Source: Streptomyces hiroshimensis (GTDB lineage: Bacteria; Actinomycetota; Actinomycetes; Streptomycetales; Streptomycetaceae). From it: a stretch of DNA of 64,000 bases. Location of the stretch: positions 6,309 through 70,308 of the forward strand of contig NZ_BMUT01000015.1 in assembly GCF_014650335.1 (NCBI RefSeq), read 5' to 3'. Below the pieces are notes generated by a model that saw only the letters and a list, made by a program, of their open reading frames with translations, was not told the origin of the DNA and searched no databases. Position numbers and translations under genes: made by a program. Shown piece by piece: positions 1 through 8,435 of this stretch. The number at the start of each line of letters is the position of its first letter. The stretch's first letter is position 1.

Positions 1-110
1 CGCCGGGGGTGCGGATCACTACGGCGGATCTGGTGCCTGCGGAGGCCGAGCGGCTTGCCGCCGATTTCGCTTCTGTGCTGGGTGAGGCTCAGGAGACGTA
101 CGGGGGGTGA
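1..110 (+). CDS. 3' end of an unidentified gene (truncated by window edge)
   Basis: The frame beginning at base 3 is open to a TGA at 108-110 and gives a 35-residue C-terminus (ending GEAQETYGG) with normal Streptomyces GC3. The sequence VRITTADLVPAEAERLA looks like the last helix and strand of a larger enzyme; a PLP-dependent aminotransferase-type C-terminus would fit, but the piece is too short to name. It converges on the acetoacetyl-CoA synthetase gene across about 200 bp of intergenic sequence. Confidence 0.5.
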   Translation, partial: PGVRITTADLVPAEAERLAADFASVLGEAQETYGG

Positions 111-314
111 CGGGTGGGGGCTTTTCCCCTACCCGCCCCTTCCCGTAACCGGGGCTCCGCCCCGGACCCCGTATCGCGCTGAACGCGCTCGTCCTCAAAC
201 TCCCCCAGCTACCGCTGGGAGGTGCCCCCAACGGGCTGAAATGGTGCTCGGACGAGCTGGATGGGTGCCCGGGCAGGCTGATTGATGCCCGGGCGCGCCG
301 AATAGGTGCTCGGT
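111..314. repeat. Intergenic region with REP-like hairpins and a degenerate ~20-bp tandem array
   Basis: No gene is visible. It holds a GGGGCTCCGCCCC mini-hairpin (151-163), a CCCAGC-TACC-GCTGGG hairpin (204-219), and at 228-314 about four degenerate 20-21 bp units. Read on the minus strand each unit resembles YCCGRGCAYC-NATYCRGC. The array begins directly at the stop codon of the acetoacetyl-CoA synthetase gene. Elements of this kind are common between Streptomyces genes (general knowledge) and may end transcription of both converging genes. Confidence 0.6.
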
Positions 315-2318
315 CTAGCGCGTGCGGCCCAGTTCCTCGTAGAACTTCAGCAAGTCCGCGTTGTCCACCGAGCCCGGGTTCACCGCCTTCTCCAGTGGTG
401 TGCCCTGGAGGAGGCGTTTGACCGGGACCTCGATGCGCTTGCCCGTGAGGGTGTGCGGGATCGCCGGGACCTCGATGACCTCGTCGGGGACGTGGCGGGG
501 CGAGAGGTTCTCGCGGATGGTGCGCTTGATGCGGTCCAGTAGGGCGTCGTCCAGTCGTGCTCCGGGGGCGAGGTGGACGAAAAGGGGCATCCAGTAGCCG
601 CCGTCGGGCTGTTCGACGCCGATGACGAGGGACTCGCGGATCTCGGGGAGCCGTTCGACGACCTCGTAGATGTCGGCGGAGCCCATGCGGACGCCCTGCC
701 GGTTGAGGGTGGAGTCGGAGCGGCCGTGGATGACGACGCTGCCGCGCGGCGTGAGGGTGATCCAGTCGCCGTGGCGCCAGACGCCGGGGAACATCTCGAA
801 GTAGCTCTCGCGGTAGCGGGTGCCTTCGGGGTCGTTCCAGAAGCGGATGGGCATCGACGGCATGGGGTTGGTGACGACCAGCTCGCCGACCTCGCCGACG
901 ACGGGCTTGCCGTGCGGGTCCCAGGCCTGCAGGTCGGTGCCGAGGCAGGGGGCCTGGAGCTCGCCGATGTACACCGGCAGGGTCGGTACGGCGCCCGCGA
1001 AGCAGCTGCAGACGTCCGTGCCGCCGCTCACCGACGCGATCCACATGTCTTCCGCAACCTCCTCGTGCAGCCAGCGGAATCCGTCCGGCGGCAGCGGCGA
1101 GCCCGTCGTGGCCACGCACTTCACGCGCGAGAGGTCGAAGTCCCGGCCGGGGTGGACCTCCGCCTTGCGGCAGGCCATGACGTACGCGGCCGAGGTGCCG
1201 TAGAGGGTCGTGCCGGTGCGTTCGGCGATGCGCCACTGGGCGGCGGTGTCGGGGTGGCCGGGGCTGCCGTCGTAGAGGACGACGGTGGAGCCCACCAGGA
1301 GGCCGGAGACGAGGAAGTTCCACATCATCCAGCCGGTGGAGGTGTACCAGAAGAAGCGGTCGCCGGGGCCGAGGTCGCAGTGCAGGGAGAGCTGCTTGAG
1401 GTGTTCGAGGAGGATGCCGCCCTGGGACTGGACGATGGCCTTGGGCAGGCCGGTGGTGCCCGAGGAGTACAGCACCCACAGCGGGTGGTCGAAGGGGACC
1501 TGTTCGAAGACCGGTTCGACGTCGGAGGACACCAGGTCGTCCCATTCCAGGGCACCTTCGGGTGCCTCGGTGCCCAGCAGCGGGATGTGCACGACCGCGC
1601 GCAGGGTCGGCAGGCCGGCGCGGAGTTCGGTGACGGTCCCGGCGCGCTCGTGCTCCTTGCCGCCGTATCGGTACCCGTCGACGGTGAACAGGACGACGGG
1701 TTCGACCTGCTGGAAGCGGTCCAGGACGCTGCGGGCGCCGAAGTCGGGCGCGCAGGAGGTCCACACGCCGCCGACGGCCGCGGTGGCGAGGAGGGCGACG
1801 ACGGCCTGGGGGACGTTGGGCAGGTAGCCGCTGACGCGGTCGCCGGGGCGCACGCCCAGGCGGCGCAGGGCGTCGGCGAGGGAGCCGACCTGGCGGCGCA
1901 GCTCGGTCCAGGTGACGGGGCTCGGCTCGTGGGTCTCGTCGACGTGGAGGAGGGCGGGGCCGGCGGCCCGGCCGGGGTCCTCGGCGGCGCGCAGCGCGTG
2001 CTCGGCGTAGTTGAGGGTGGCGCCGGGGAACCAGGTGGCGCCGGGCATCGAGCGGTCGGCGAGGACGCGCTCGTAGGGGTGGGAGAAGCGGACGCCGGAC
2101 CATTCGGCGAAGGCCTGCCAGAAGGTCTCGAGCTCGCCGACGGACCAGCGGTGCAGGGCGGCGTAGCTCGCGGCGGGGTCGCCGGGGACGGCGGCCGGGG
2201 CACCGTGGCGCTCCGCGGCCCAGGCCTGGAAGCGGGTGACCTGTGCGCGGGCGACGCGGTCGGCGCCGGGGGTCCACAGGGGCTCCGGCGTTTCGGCGGG
2301 CTGCGGTGCGGTGGTCAT
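315..2318 (-). CDS. aacS: Acetoacetate--CoA ligase (acetoacetyl-CoA synthetase)
   Basis: A 667-residue cytosolic acyl-adenylate-forming enzyme that activates acetoacetate (or related short 3-oxoacids) with ATP and CoA. It shows the ANL adenylation core (YSSGTTGLPKAIVQ near residue 270), a C-terminal subdomain with the catalytic-lysine segment TGKRIEVPVKRLL, and the acetoacetyl-CoA synthetase N-terminus (FWQAFAEWSGVRF; PGATWFPGATLNYAEH). The length matches the family (about 650 aa). I chose the ATG at 2316-2318 because the N-terminal homology starts just after it; the longer open frame upstream is GC-bias shadow. It is divergent from the GH31 gene. Degenerate tandem repeats follow its stop codon. 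Confidence 0.9.
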   Translation of the reverse strand: MTTAPQPAETPEPLWTPGADRVARAQVTRFQAWAAERHGAPAAVPGDPAASYAALHRWSVGELETFWQAFAEWSGVRFSHPYERVLADRSMPGATWFPGATLNYAEHALRAAEDPGRAAGPALLHVDETHEPSPVTWTELRRQVGSLADALRRLGVRPGDRVSGYLPNVPQAVVALLATAAVGGVWTSCAPDFGARSVLDRFQQVEPVVLFTVDGYRYGGKEHERAGTVTELRAGLPTLRAVVHIPLLGTEAPEGALEWDDLVSSDVEPVFEQVPFDHPLWVLYSSGTTGLPKAIVQSQGGILLEHLKQLSLHCDLGPGDRFFWYTSTGWMMWNFLVSGLLVGSTVVLYDGSPGHPDTAAQWRIAERTGTTLYGTSAAYVMACRKAEVHPGRDFDLSRVKCVATTGSPLPPDGFRWLHEEVAEDMWIASVSGGTDVCSCFAGAVPTLPVYIGELQAPCLGTDLQAWDPHGKPVVGEVGELVVTNPMPSMPIRFWNDPEGTRYRESYFEMFPGVWRHGDWITLTPRGSVVIHGRSDSTLNRQGVRMGSADIYEVVERLPEIRESLVIGVEQPDGGYWMPLFVHLAPGARLDDALLDRIKRTIRENLSPRHVPDEVIEVPAIPHTLTGKRIEVPVKRLLQGTPLEKAVNPGSVDNADLLKFYEELGRTR

Positions 2319-2628
2319 CTGGCGGCTCCCGGGCTTCTGCGCGTCGTGGGCGTCGTGGGCATCGCGTGGTGGGCATCGTCCTGGTGGGCCGCGCGCACGG
2401 GCGGGGTGTGCGCGTGGCTCGACTGACCAGGACGATGCCACGTGATCGACTCCCGCACCAGAGCCGACGGCACAGTGCGGCGCGCATCGCACCGGCCACG
2501 GGTGAGGGCGGTGCCCCGCCCATCCCGTGCGCGCCGGGCTTCCCGGGTGCCTCCCCCTTCTCCCTGCGGGGGTGAACGGCGTCTGAACGCGGGGCGCCGA
2601 CGATCGTGCGGGTGGCAGTCTGAGCAGC
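2319..2628. promoter_or_regulatory. Divergent intergenic region with a 14-bp perfect inverted repeat
   Basis: 310 bp between the divergent aacS and GH31 starts, with no convincing gene. GGCATCGTCCTGGT (2372-2385) is repeated in inverted orientation as ACCAGGACGATGCC (2426-2439), a 14-bp perfect stem with a 40-bp loop, preceded by GTGGGC(G/A)TC-type direct repeats. It lies in the likely leader or promoter of aacS and could be an operator pair or an RNA hairpin. No clear -35/-10 was assigned. Confidence 0.45.
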
Positions 2629-5115
2629 ATGGATGCGCGTGATCTGCTGCGGTTAGTGAGAACGGTCCGTACGGCTCGGGGGGTGCGGTCCCTGCGGTCG
2701 GCGCTGCGGCGGCGGTGCGCGGACAGAGCGGGGCTGCCGCGGCCGGGTGCGGAGCGGGCGCGGGTGCCGGGTGCGGTGCGGAGGGCGGATCCGCTGCCGG
2801 GCGGCGGGGTGGTGCACTTCGCGAGGTCGTCGCTGCGGGTGCGGGTGGCGGCGGGCGGGGCGGTGTTCTGCGGCTGGGACGGGGCCGGTCCGGAGCCGTC
2901 GTACGCCTTGGCCGGGCCTGGGCCGGAGGCGGACGAGCGGGCGGTGCTGGAGCCGGACACCGACGGCGGCTGGCGGGTGGTGTCGGAGCGGGTGCTGGTG
3001 GTGGTGGGCCGGCACGGGACGGTGGAGGTGCGGACGCCCGGGGGCGTGCTGCTGCGGCGTGATCTGCCGCCGCGCTGGTGGGAACCGGCGGAGGCGGAGG
3101 CTCGTGAGCGACAGGGGCGGCCCGGTGAGACGCGTGAGTGGCAGGGGTCCGGTGAGACGCCTGAGCAGCAGGCGGCCGGTGAGGCGGATCAGCAGCAACG
3201 GGCTGGTGAGGCGCGTCGGCAGCAGGGACCCGCTGGGGCGCGGTGGGCGCTGCGGTCGCAGGTGGCGGCGGATGCGCGCTTCTTCGGGCTGGGCGGCCGG
3301 TCGGCGGGTCCGCGGCTGCGGGACGGCTCGTACCGGCTGTGGAACACCGATCCGGACGGCGCCTTCGGACCGGGCGACGATCCGCTGTACATCACGATGC
3401 CGGTGCAGCTGGTGGTCGCGGACGCGGGCACGCACCTGGTGTTCCACGACGACTCGTGGGACGGGCGGGTGACGCTGGCGGAGGGCGAGGAGGGCGCGGG
3501 CTCGGGCCACGACCGGCCGGGCCGCTGCGAGGTGCGGATGGACGGGGGGCCGCTGCGCTACTGGGTGCTGGTGGGGACGCCGGCGCGGGTGCTGCACAAC
3601 TGGGCCTTGCTGACGGGGGCCGCTGCGGTGCCGCCCGCGTGGGCGCTCGGTCACCATCACGCGCGCTGGGGGTTCGGCAGCGAGCACGAGGTGCGGCGGG
3701 TGGTGGAGGGGTACGCCGAGCGCGGGCTGCCGCTGTCGGCCCTCCATCTGGACATCGACCACTACCGGGGGCACCGCGTCTTCACGGTGGACCGGGAGCG
3801 CTTCCCCGATCTGCCGGGGCTGGCGGCGGAGTTGCGGGAGAAGGGGGTGCGGCTGGTGTCGATCGTGGACCCGGCGGTGAAGGCGGAGCCGGGTCAGTGG
3901 GTGTTCGACAGCGGGGCGGCGGCCGATGCGTTCGTCCGGGACGCGCGGGGGCGCCGGGTGCGGGGGGAGGTGTGGCCGGGCGAGTCGGTCTTTCCCGACT
4001 TCACCGATCCGCGGGTGCGCAAGTGGTGGGGCGGGCTGTACGGGGAGCGGCTGGCGCAGGGTTTCTCGGGCGTGTGGCACGACATGAACGAGCCGGTGTC
4101 GTTCGCGCCGTTCGGGGATCCGTCGCTGCCCCTGTCGGCGCGGCACTCCCTGGAGGGGCGCGGCGGCGACCACCGCGAGGCGCACAACGTGTACGGCCTG
4201 GCCATGGCCCGGGCCGGTTACGAGGCGCTGTGCGAACTGCGGCCGGGTGAGCGCCCGTTCCTCTTCTCGCGCTCGGGCTGGGCGGGCATGCAGCGCTACG
4301 GAGGTACGTGGTCGGGCGACGTGGCGACGGGCTGGCCGGGGCTGCGGGCGTCCTTGTCGCTGGTGCTGGGCCTGGGGCTGTGCGGGGTGCCCTACTCGGG
4401 CCCGGACGTCGGGGGTTTCACCGGGTTCCCCTCGCCCGAGCTGTATGTGCGCTGGTTCCAGCTGGGTGCGTATCTGCCGCTGTTCCGTACGCATTCGGCG
4501 ATCACGGCGGGGCGCCGGGAGCCGTGGGAGTTCGGCGGGCAGGCGCTGGAGCACGCGGGAGCGGCGCTGCGGGAGCGGATGCGGCTGCTGCCGTACTTCG
4601 TGACGCTCGCGCACCTGGCGCAGCGCACGGGGGCGCCTTACGTCCGTCCGGTGTGGTGGCGCTCGCCGGAGGACCGTGCGCTGCGGGACTGCGAGGACGC
4701 GTTCCTGCTGGGCGATTCGCTGCTGGTGGCGCCGGTGCTGGAGCAGGGGGCGGACCGGCGGGCGGTGCGGCTGCCGCGCGGGCTGTGGTACGACACGGCG
4801 ACGGGGCGGGCGTACGAGGGGCCGGGGCAGGTGCTGCTGGACGCACCGCTGTCGCGGATCCCGGTGCTGGCACGGGCGGGGTCGGTGATTCCGGTACAGG
4901 GCGGGGCCACCGGATCCGTGGAACTGGAGGTGTGGGCTCCGGCCCCGGGCCGTACGGGCGGCGGTGTGCTCGTCCCCGACGGGGGTGACGGGTGGGAGCC
5001 GAAGAAGGCCGTGCGGTTCACCACGCGCACGCGGGACGGTGTGGTGGTCGTGGAGCAGGAGGGTGCGGAGGAGGTGGGGTATCCGGTCCGGGTACGGGGA
5101 GAGGGCGCGCAGTGA
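2629..5115 (+). CDS. Glycoside hydrolase family 31 (alpha-glucosidase/alpha-xylosidase-like)
   Basis: An 828-residue GH31 (beta/alpha)8 glycosidase. The catalytic nucleophile Asp is in WHDMNEP (about residue 485) and the acid/base Asp in YGGTWSGD (about residue 564); an N-terminal beta-sandwich and C-terminal beta domains flank the barrel. No signal peptide is evident, so it probably acts in the cytosol on alpha-linked gluco- or xylo-oligosaccharides; substrate is not predictable. Codon 9 is TTA (2653-2655), so translation should depend on the bldA tRNA. Residues 157-201 are five 9-residue repeats (GETPEQQAA-like) inside the N-terminal domain, an expansion not expected in the family. The start has only a weak ribosome binding site. 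A 21-bp tandem duplication covers the stop codon. Confidence 0.9.
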   Translation: MDARDLLRLVRTVRTARGVRSLRSALRRRCADRAGLPRPGAERARVPGAVRRADPLPGGGVVHFARSSLRVRVAAGGAVFCGWDGAGPEPSYALAGPGPEADERAVLEPDTDGGWRVVSERVLVVVGRHGTVEVRTPGGVLLRRDLPPRWWEPAEAEARERQGRPGETREWQGSGETPEQQAAGEADQQQRAGEARRQQGPAGARWALRSQVAADARFFGLGGRSAGPRLRDGSYRLWNTDPDGAFGPGDDPLYITMPVQLVVADAGTHLVFHDDSWDGRVTLAEGEEGAGSGHDRPGRCEVRMDGGPLRYWVLVGTPARVLHNWALLTGAAAVPPAWALGHHHARWGFGSEHEVRRVVEGYAERGLPLSALHLDIDHYRGHRVFTVDRERFPDLPGLAAELREKGVRLVSIVDPAVKAEPGQWVFDSGAAADAFVRDARGRRVRGEVWPGESVFPDFTDPRVRKWWGGLYGERLAQGFSGVWHDMNEPVSFAPFGDPSLPLSARHSLEGRGGDHREAHNVYGLAMARAGYEALCELRPGERPFLFSRSGWAGMQRYGGTWSGDVATGWPGLRASLSLVLGLGLCGVPYSGPDVGGFTGFPSPELYVRWFQLGAYLPLFRTHSAITAGRREPWEFGGQALEHAGAALRERMRLLPYFVTLAHLAQRTGAPYVRPVWWRSPEDRALRDCEDAFLLGDSLLVAPVLEQGADRRAVRLPRGLWYDTATGRAYEGPGQVLLDAPLSRIPVLARAGSVIPVQGGATGSVELEVWAPAPGRTGGGVLVPDGGDGWEPKKAVRFTTRTRDGVVVVEQEGAEEVGYPVRVRGEGAQ

Positions 5116-5152
5116 AGTGCAGGGGCGTGCAAGTGAAGTGCAGGGGCGTGCA
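5111..5152. repeat. 21-bp perfect tandem duplication over the GH31 stop codon
   Basis: Two identical 21-bp units (5111-5131 and 5132-5152), each starting AGTGAAGTGC. The gene's TGA is at 5113-5115 inside unit 1, and unit 2 carries the same triplet. Confidence 0.9.
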
Positions 5153-5211
5153 GTGACATGAGGGGACGGGCGCTCTTCCGCGGGCGCCCGTCCCACTGCT
5201 ATCTGGGAGGG

Positions 5212-6030
5212 ATGAGCAGATCCCGTTTCCCGGCCGTACTGCGGGCCGTCGTCCTGCCCGCCGCGGCCCTCCTGACGCTCCTGTCCCTTCCGTCCGCTCC
5301 GTCGGCGCAGGCCGCCACCGCGCCGGAGCCACGCCCGCCCCGCGGGTTCGTGGCCCTCGCCGATGTGGATCCGACGATCCTGCAGGAGATGCGGTACGTG
5401 ACCGTGCACAACTTCACGGGCCACCGCGTCGACGGCTACCGGCGCCCCCTGTGCATCCTGACGCGGGAGGCCGCCGACGCCCTGCACCGGGCGCAGCGCT
5501 CGCTGCTGCGCCGGGGCTACGGGCTGAAGGTGTACGACTGCTACCGGCCGCAGCGGGCCGTGAACGACTTCGTGGAGTGGGCGAAGGATCTCGGCGACAC
5601 CCGGATGAAGGCGGAGTTCTACCCGCGCGTGGACAAGTCCCGGCTGTTCGAGGACGGGTACATCGCGGCGAAGTCCGGGCACAGCCGGGGCAGCACGCTG
5701 GACGTGACGATAGTGAAGCTGCCGGCGTGGCCGACGCGGCCGTACGTGCCCGATGAGCCGCTCGTGCCGTGCTACGGGCCGCGGGAGCAGCGCTTCCCCG
5801 ACAACTCCGTGGACATGGGCACGGGCTTCGACTGCTTCGACACCCTGGCGCACACCCTGGACCCGCGGATCACGGGCGTGCAGCGGGCGAACCGGCTGCT
5901 GCTGAAGTCGGCGCTGGAGCGGGAGGGGTTCGTCAATCTGCCGGAGGAGTGGTGGCACTACACCTTCAAGCCGGAGCCGTTCCCCGACACGTACTTCGAC
6001 TTCCCCGTGCTGCGCCACCCCCTGCCGTGA
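5212..6030 (+). CDS. Secreted D-alanyl-D-alanine dipeptidase, peptidase M15D (VanX-like)
   Basis: 272 residues: a Sec signal peptide (residues 1-32, ending near SAQAA) followed by an M15 Zn2+ peptidase domain. Metal ligands and catalytic residues are visible: H157 and D164 in SGHSRGSTLD, then E246 and H249 in EEWWHY. The family cleaves D-Ala-D-Ala dipeptides or related peptidoglycan fragments; the signal peptide puts this one outside the membrane, suggesting dipeptide scavenging or wall turnover and not a VanX resistance role, and no vanHAS-type genes adjoin. I chose the ATG at 5212 for its GGGAGG binding site (5205-5210) and the signal peptide; an upstream in-frame start at 5158 would mask it. 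Confidence 0.87.
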   Translation: MSRSRFPAVLRAVVLPAAALLTLLSLPSAPSAQAATAPEPRPPRGFVALADVDPTILQEMRYVTVHNFTGHRVDGYRRPLCILTREAADALHRAQRSLLRRGYGLKVYDCYRPQRAVNDFVEWAKDLGDTRMKAEFYPRVDKSRLFEDGYIAAKSGHSRGSTLDVTIVKLPAWPTRPYVPDEPLVPCYGPREQRFPDNSVDMGTGFDCFDTLAHTLDPRITGVQRANRLLLKSALEREGFVNLPEEWWHYTFKPEPFPDTYFDFPVLRHPLP

Positions 6031-6044
6031 TCCCCTGCCGTGAC
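6019..6044. repeat. 13-bp tandem duplication over the M15 peptidase stop codon
   Basis: CCCCTGCCGTGA occurs at 6019-6030, where its last triplet is the stop codon, and again at 6032-6043, giving a 13-bp period with a T/C difference in the last base. Confidence 0.85.
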
Positions 6045-6176
6045 CCCCGTCCTTGATGCCCTGTCCTCGATGCCCGCGCCGTAGTGCTCATCGCCCCGCG
6101 CCTTGACGCTCCGTCACGGCGGGTGAACACTTCCCGTCCTGACAGGTCCGGACAGGTTCCGAGGTCAGGAGACGCC

Positions 6177-7700
6177 ATGACGGGTCCGTACGTCGCCGCG
6201 ATCGACCAGGGCACCACCTCCAGCCGCTGCATCGTCTTCGACCGGGACGGCCGGCCCGTCGGCGCGGACCAGCGCGAGCACCGGCAGATCTTCCCGAAGC
6301 CGGGCTGGGTGGAGCACGACGCCGCCGAGATCTGGGCGAAGGTGCGGGCGGTGGTGGCGGGTGCGCTGGCCGCGGCGGGGCTGCAGGCCGGCGAGCTGAG
6401 CGGCCTGGGCATCACCAACCAGCGGGAGACGACGGTCCTGTGGGACCGCTCGACGGGCAAGCCGGTGCACAACGCGATCGTCTGGCAGGACACCCGCACC
6501 GACGCGCTCTGCCGCGAGCTGGGCGGCGCGGACGGGCAGGACCGGTTCCGGGCGGCGACGGGGCTGCCGCTGGCGAGCTACTTCTCCGGGCCCAAGGCCG
6601 CCTGGCTGCTGGAGCACGTACCCGGGCTGCGGCGGCGGGCCGAGAACGGCGAGATCGCCTTCGGCACGGTCGACTCGTGGCTGATCTGGAATCTGACGGG
6701 CGGTCCGGACGGCGGGGTGCACGTCACGGACGTGACGAATGCCTCGCGCACCCTGCTGATGGATCTCGGCACGCTCCAGTGGGACGCCGGGATCCTGGCC
6801 GCGATGGGCATACCCGAGGCGGTGCTGCCGGAGATCCGGTCCTCCTGCGAGGTGTACGGCAGGGCCGTGGGGCCGCTGGCCGGGGTGCCGGTGGCGGCGG
6901 CGCTCGGCGACCAGCAGGCGGCGGTGTTCGGGCAGACCTGCTACGGGGCGGGCGAGGCCAAGAACACGTACGGCACGGGCAGCTTCCTGCTGCTGAACAC
7001 CGGGACGCGGCCCGTGCCGTCCAAGAACGGCCTGCTGACGACGGTGGGCTACCGGCTGGGCGGCGAGCCGGCCGTCTACTGCCTGGAGGGGTCGATCGCG
7101 GTCACGGGCGCGCTCGTGCAGTGGTTCCGCGACCAGCTGGGGCTGATCCGCTCGGCCGGCGAGATCGAGGAGCTGGCGGCGAGCGTCCCCGACAACGGCG
7201 GCGCGTACGTCGTGCCCGCCTTCTCCGGCCTGTACGCGCCCTACTGGCGCTCGGACGCCCGGGGCGTGATCACCGGCCTGACCGGCTACGTGACGCGGGC
7301 GCACCTGGCGCGGGCGGTGCTGGAGGCCACCTCCTGGCAGACGCGCGAGGTGGTGGACGCGATGTTCCAGGACTCCGGCGTGCGGATCAGCTCGCTGAAG
7401 GTGGACGGCGGGATGACGGCCAACGGGCTGCTGATGCAGCACCAGGCCGACGTGCTGGGCGTACCGGTCATCCGGCCGGTGGTCGCCGAGACCACGAGCC
7501 TGGGCGCGGCGTACGCGGCCGGTCTCGCGACCGGCGTGTGGCGCGACCCTGACGAGCTGCGGGCGCACTGGCAGCGGGACGCGGAGTGGACGCCCCGGCG
7601 CGCGCCCGAGGAGCGGGAGGCCGAGTACCGGGTGTGGCGCAAGGCGGTGGAGCGGAGTTTCGGCTGGGTGGAGCCGCCTGCGCAGGGCGAGCCGGTCTAG
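6177..7700 (+). CDS. glpK: Glycerol kinase
   Basis: A 507-residue FGGY-family kinase that phosphorylates glycerol to sn-glycerol-3-phosphate in the cytosol. Signatures: the N-terminal phosphate-binding loop IDQGTTSSRCIVFD, the GlpK motif NAIVWQDTRT, NTYGTGSFLLLN, and KVDGGMTANGLLMQ near the C-terminus. Length is typical. Start: ATG at 6177-6179 with AGGAGA just upstream (6166-6171). No glpF or glpD is adjacent, so it stands alone here. Its TAG stop overlaps the stop codon of the convergent cvnD gene in a shared CTAG (7697-7700). Confidence 0.95.
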   Translation: MTGPYVAAIDQGTTSSRCIVFDRDGRPVGADQREHRQIFPKPGWVEHDAAEIWAKVRAVVAGALAAAGLQAGELSGLGITNQRETTVLWDRSTGKPVHNAIVWQDTRTDALCRELGGADGQDRFRAATGLPLASYFSGPKAAWLLEHVPGLRRRAENGEIAFGTVDSWLIWNLTGGPDGGVHVTDVTNASRTLLMDLGTLQWDAGILAAMGIPEAVLPEIRSSCEVYGRAVGPLAGVPVAAALGDQQAAVFGQTCYGAGEAKNTYGTGSFLLLNTGTRPVPSKNGLLTTVGYRLGGEPAVYCLEGSIAVTGALVQWFRDQLGLIRSAGEIEELAASVPDNGGAYVVPAFSGLYAPYWRSDARGVITGLTGYVTRAHLARAVLEATSWQTREVVDAMFQDSGVRISSLKVDGGMTANGLLMQHQADVLGVPVIRPVVAETTSLGAAYAAGLATGVWRDPDELRAHWQRDAEWTPRRAPEEREAEYRVWRKAVERSFGWVEPPAQGEPV

Positions 7701-8296
7701 CCCGCCTGCTGCGCGAGCTCGGCGAACCGCTGCTCCACCACGGACACCAGCACCCCCTTCACCGACTCCTTCTCCCGTGCGTCGCACAGGATCACCGGTA
7801 CGCCGGGGTCGAGGTCGAGGGCGTCGCGGACGTCCTCCTCGGGGTAGCGCTCGGCGCCGTCGAAGCAGTTGACGGCGAGGGTGAAGGGGATGCCGCGGCG
7901 TTCGAAGTAGTCGACGGCGGCGAAGCAGTCCTGCAGCCGCCGGGTGTCGGCGAGGACGACGGCGCCGAGCGCGCCGCGGGCCAGCTCGTCCCACAGAAAC
8001 CAGAAGCGGTCCTGGCCGGGGGTGCCGAAGAGGTAGAGGACCAGGTCCTCGCGGAGGGTGATGCGGCCGAAGTCCATGGCGACGGTGGTGGTGCGCTTGC
8101 CCTCCACGCCGGAGGTGTCGTCGACGGGCCTGCCCGCCTCGGTGAGCAGCTCTTCCGTGCGCAGCGGCCGGATCTCGCTGACCGCGCCGACGAGGGTGGT
8201 CTTGCCGGCCCCGAAGCCCCCGGCGACCAGGAGCTTGAGGGCCACCGGGGCCGTCGCGGGGCGCGTGCGGCCGCGGTCGGAGCGCAGGGGCCTCAT
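7697..8296 (-). CDS. cvnD: Conservon GTPase-like protein CvnD
   Basis: A 199-residue Ras-like small GTPase of the Streptomyces conservon type: P-loop AGGFGAGKTTL, switch-region GTPGQDRFW, and NCFDGA in the nucleotide-specificity position. In known conservons (CvnA9-D9 is the studied example) such GTPases work with a membrane histidine-kinase-like CvnA, forming a G-protein-coupled-like signalling complex; that role is inferred here. I chose the ATG at 8294-8296 (GGAGG upstream). A GTG at 8383 would add 29 unlikely residues. The gap of 139 bp to cvnC is longer than the overlaps between the other cvn genes. Confidence 0.85.
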   Translation of the reverse strand: MRPLRSDRGRTRPATAPVALKLLVAGGFGAGKTTLVGAVSEIRPLRTEELLTEAGRPVDDTSGVEGKRTTTVAMDFGRITLREDLVLYLFGTPGQDRFWFLWDELARGALGAVVLADTRRLQDCFAAVDYFERRGIPFTLAVNCFDGAERYPEEDVRDALDLDPGVPVILCDAREKESVKGVLVSVVEQRFAELAQQAG

Positions 8297-8435
8297 GGTT
8301 GTTCGTCCTCCGGTCGTGGGGGCGTTCGCGGTGTGTCCCGCTCCCCCGGTGGAAGGTGATCGTTCCGCAGAGACCATGGTCACGACAAGTCTCTTCCGGT
8401 GCGCGGGCGCCGGGCCCGGCGCCCGCGCGCTGCGC

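Noticed and set aside
573..2426. Long open frames on the strand opposite aacS (and similar frames opposite cvnA, the SMC gene, DNA ligase and others)
   Set aside because: They are GC-bias shadows: low-complexity Gly/Ala/Arg-rich or Arg/Pro-rich translations, no domains, and fully covered by recognisable genes on the other strand.
5212..6030. Vancomycin-resistance VanX
   Set aside because: It has a signal peptide, and no vanH, vanA or vanRS genes are adjacent; secreted M15 dipeptidases are common in Streptomyces.
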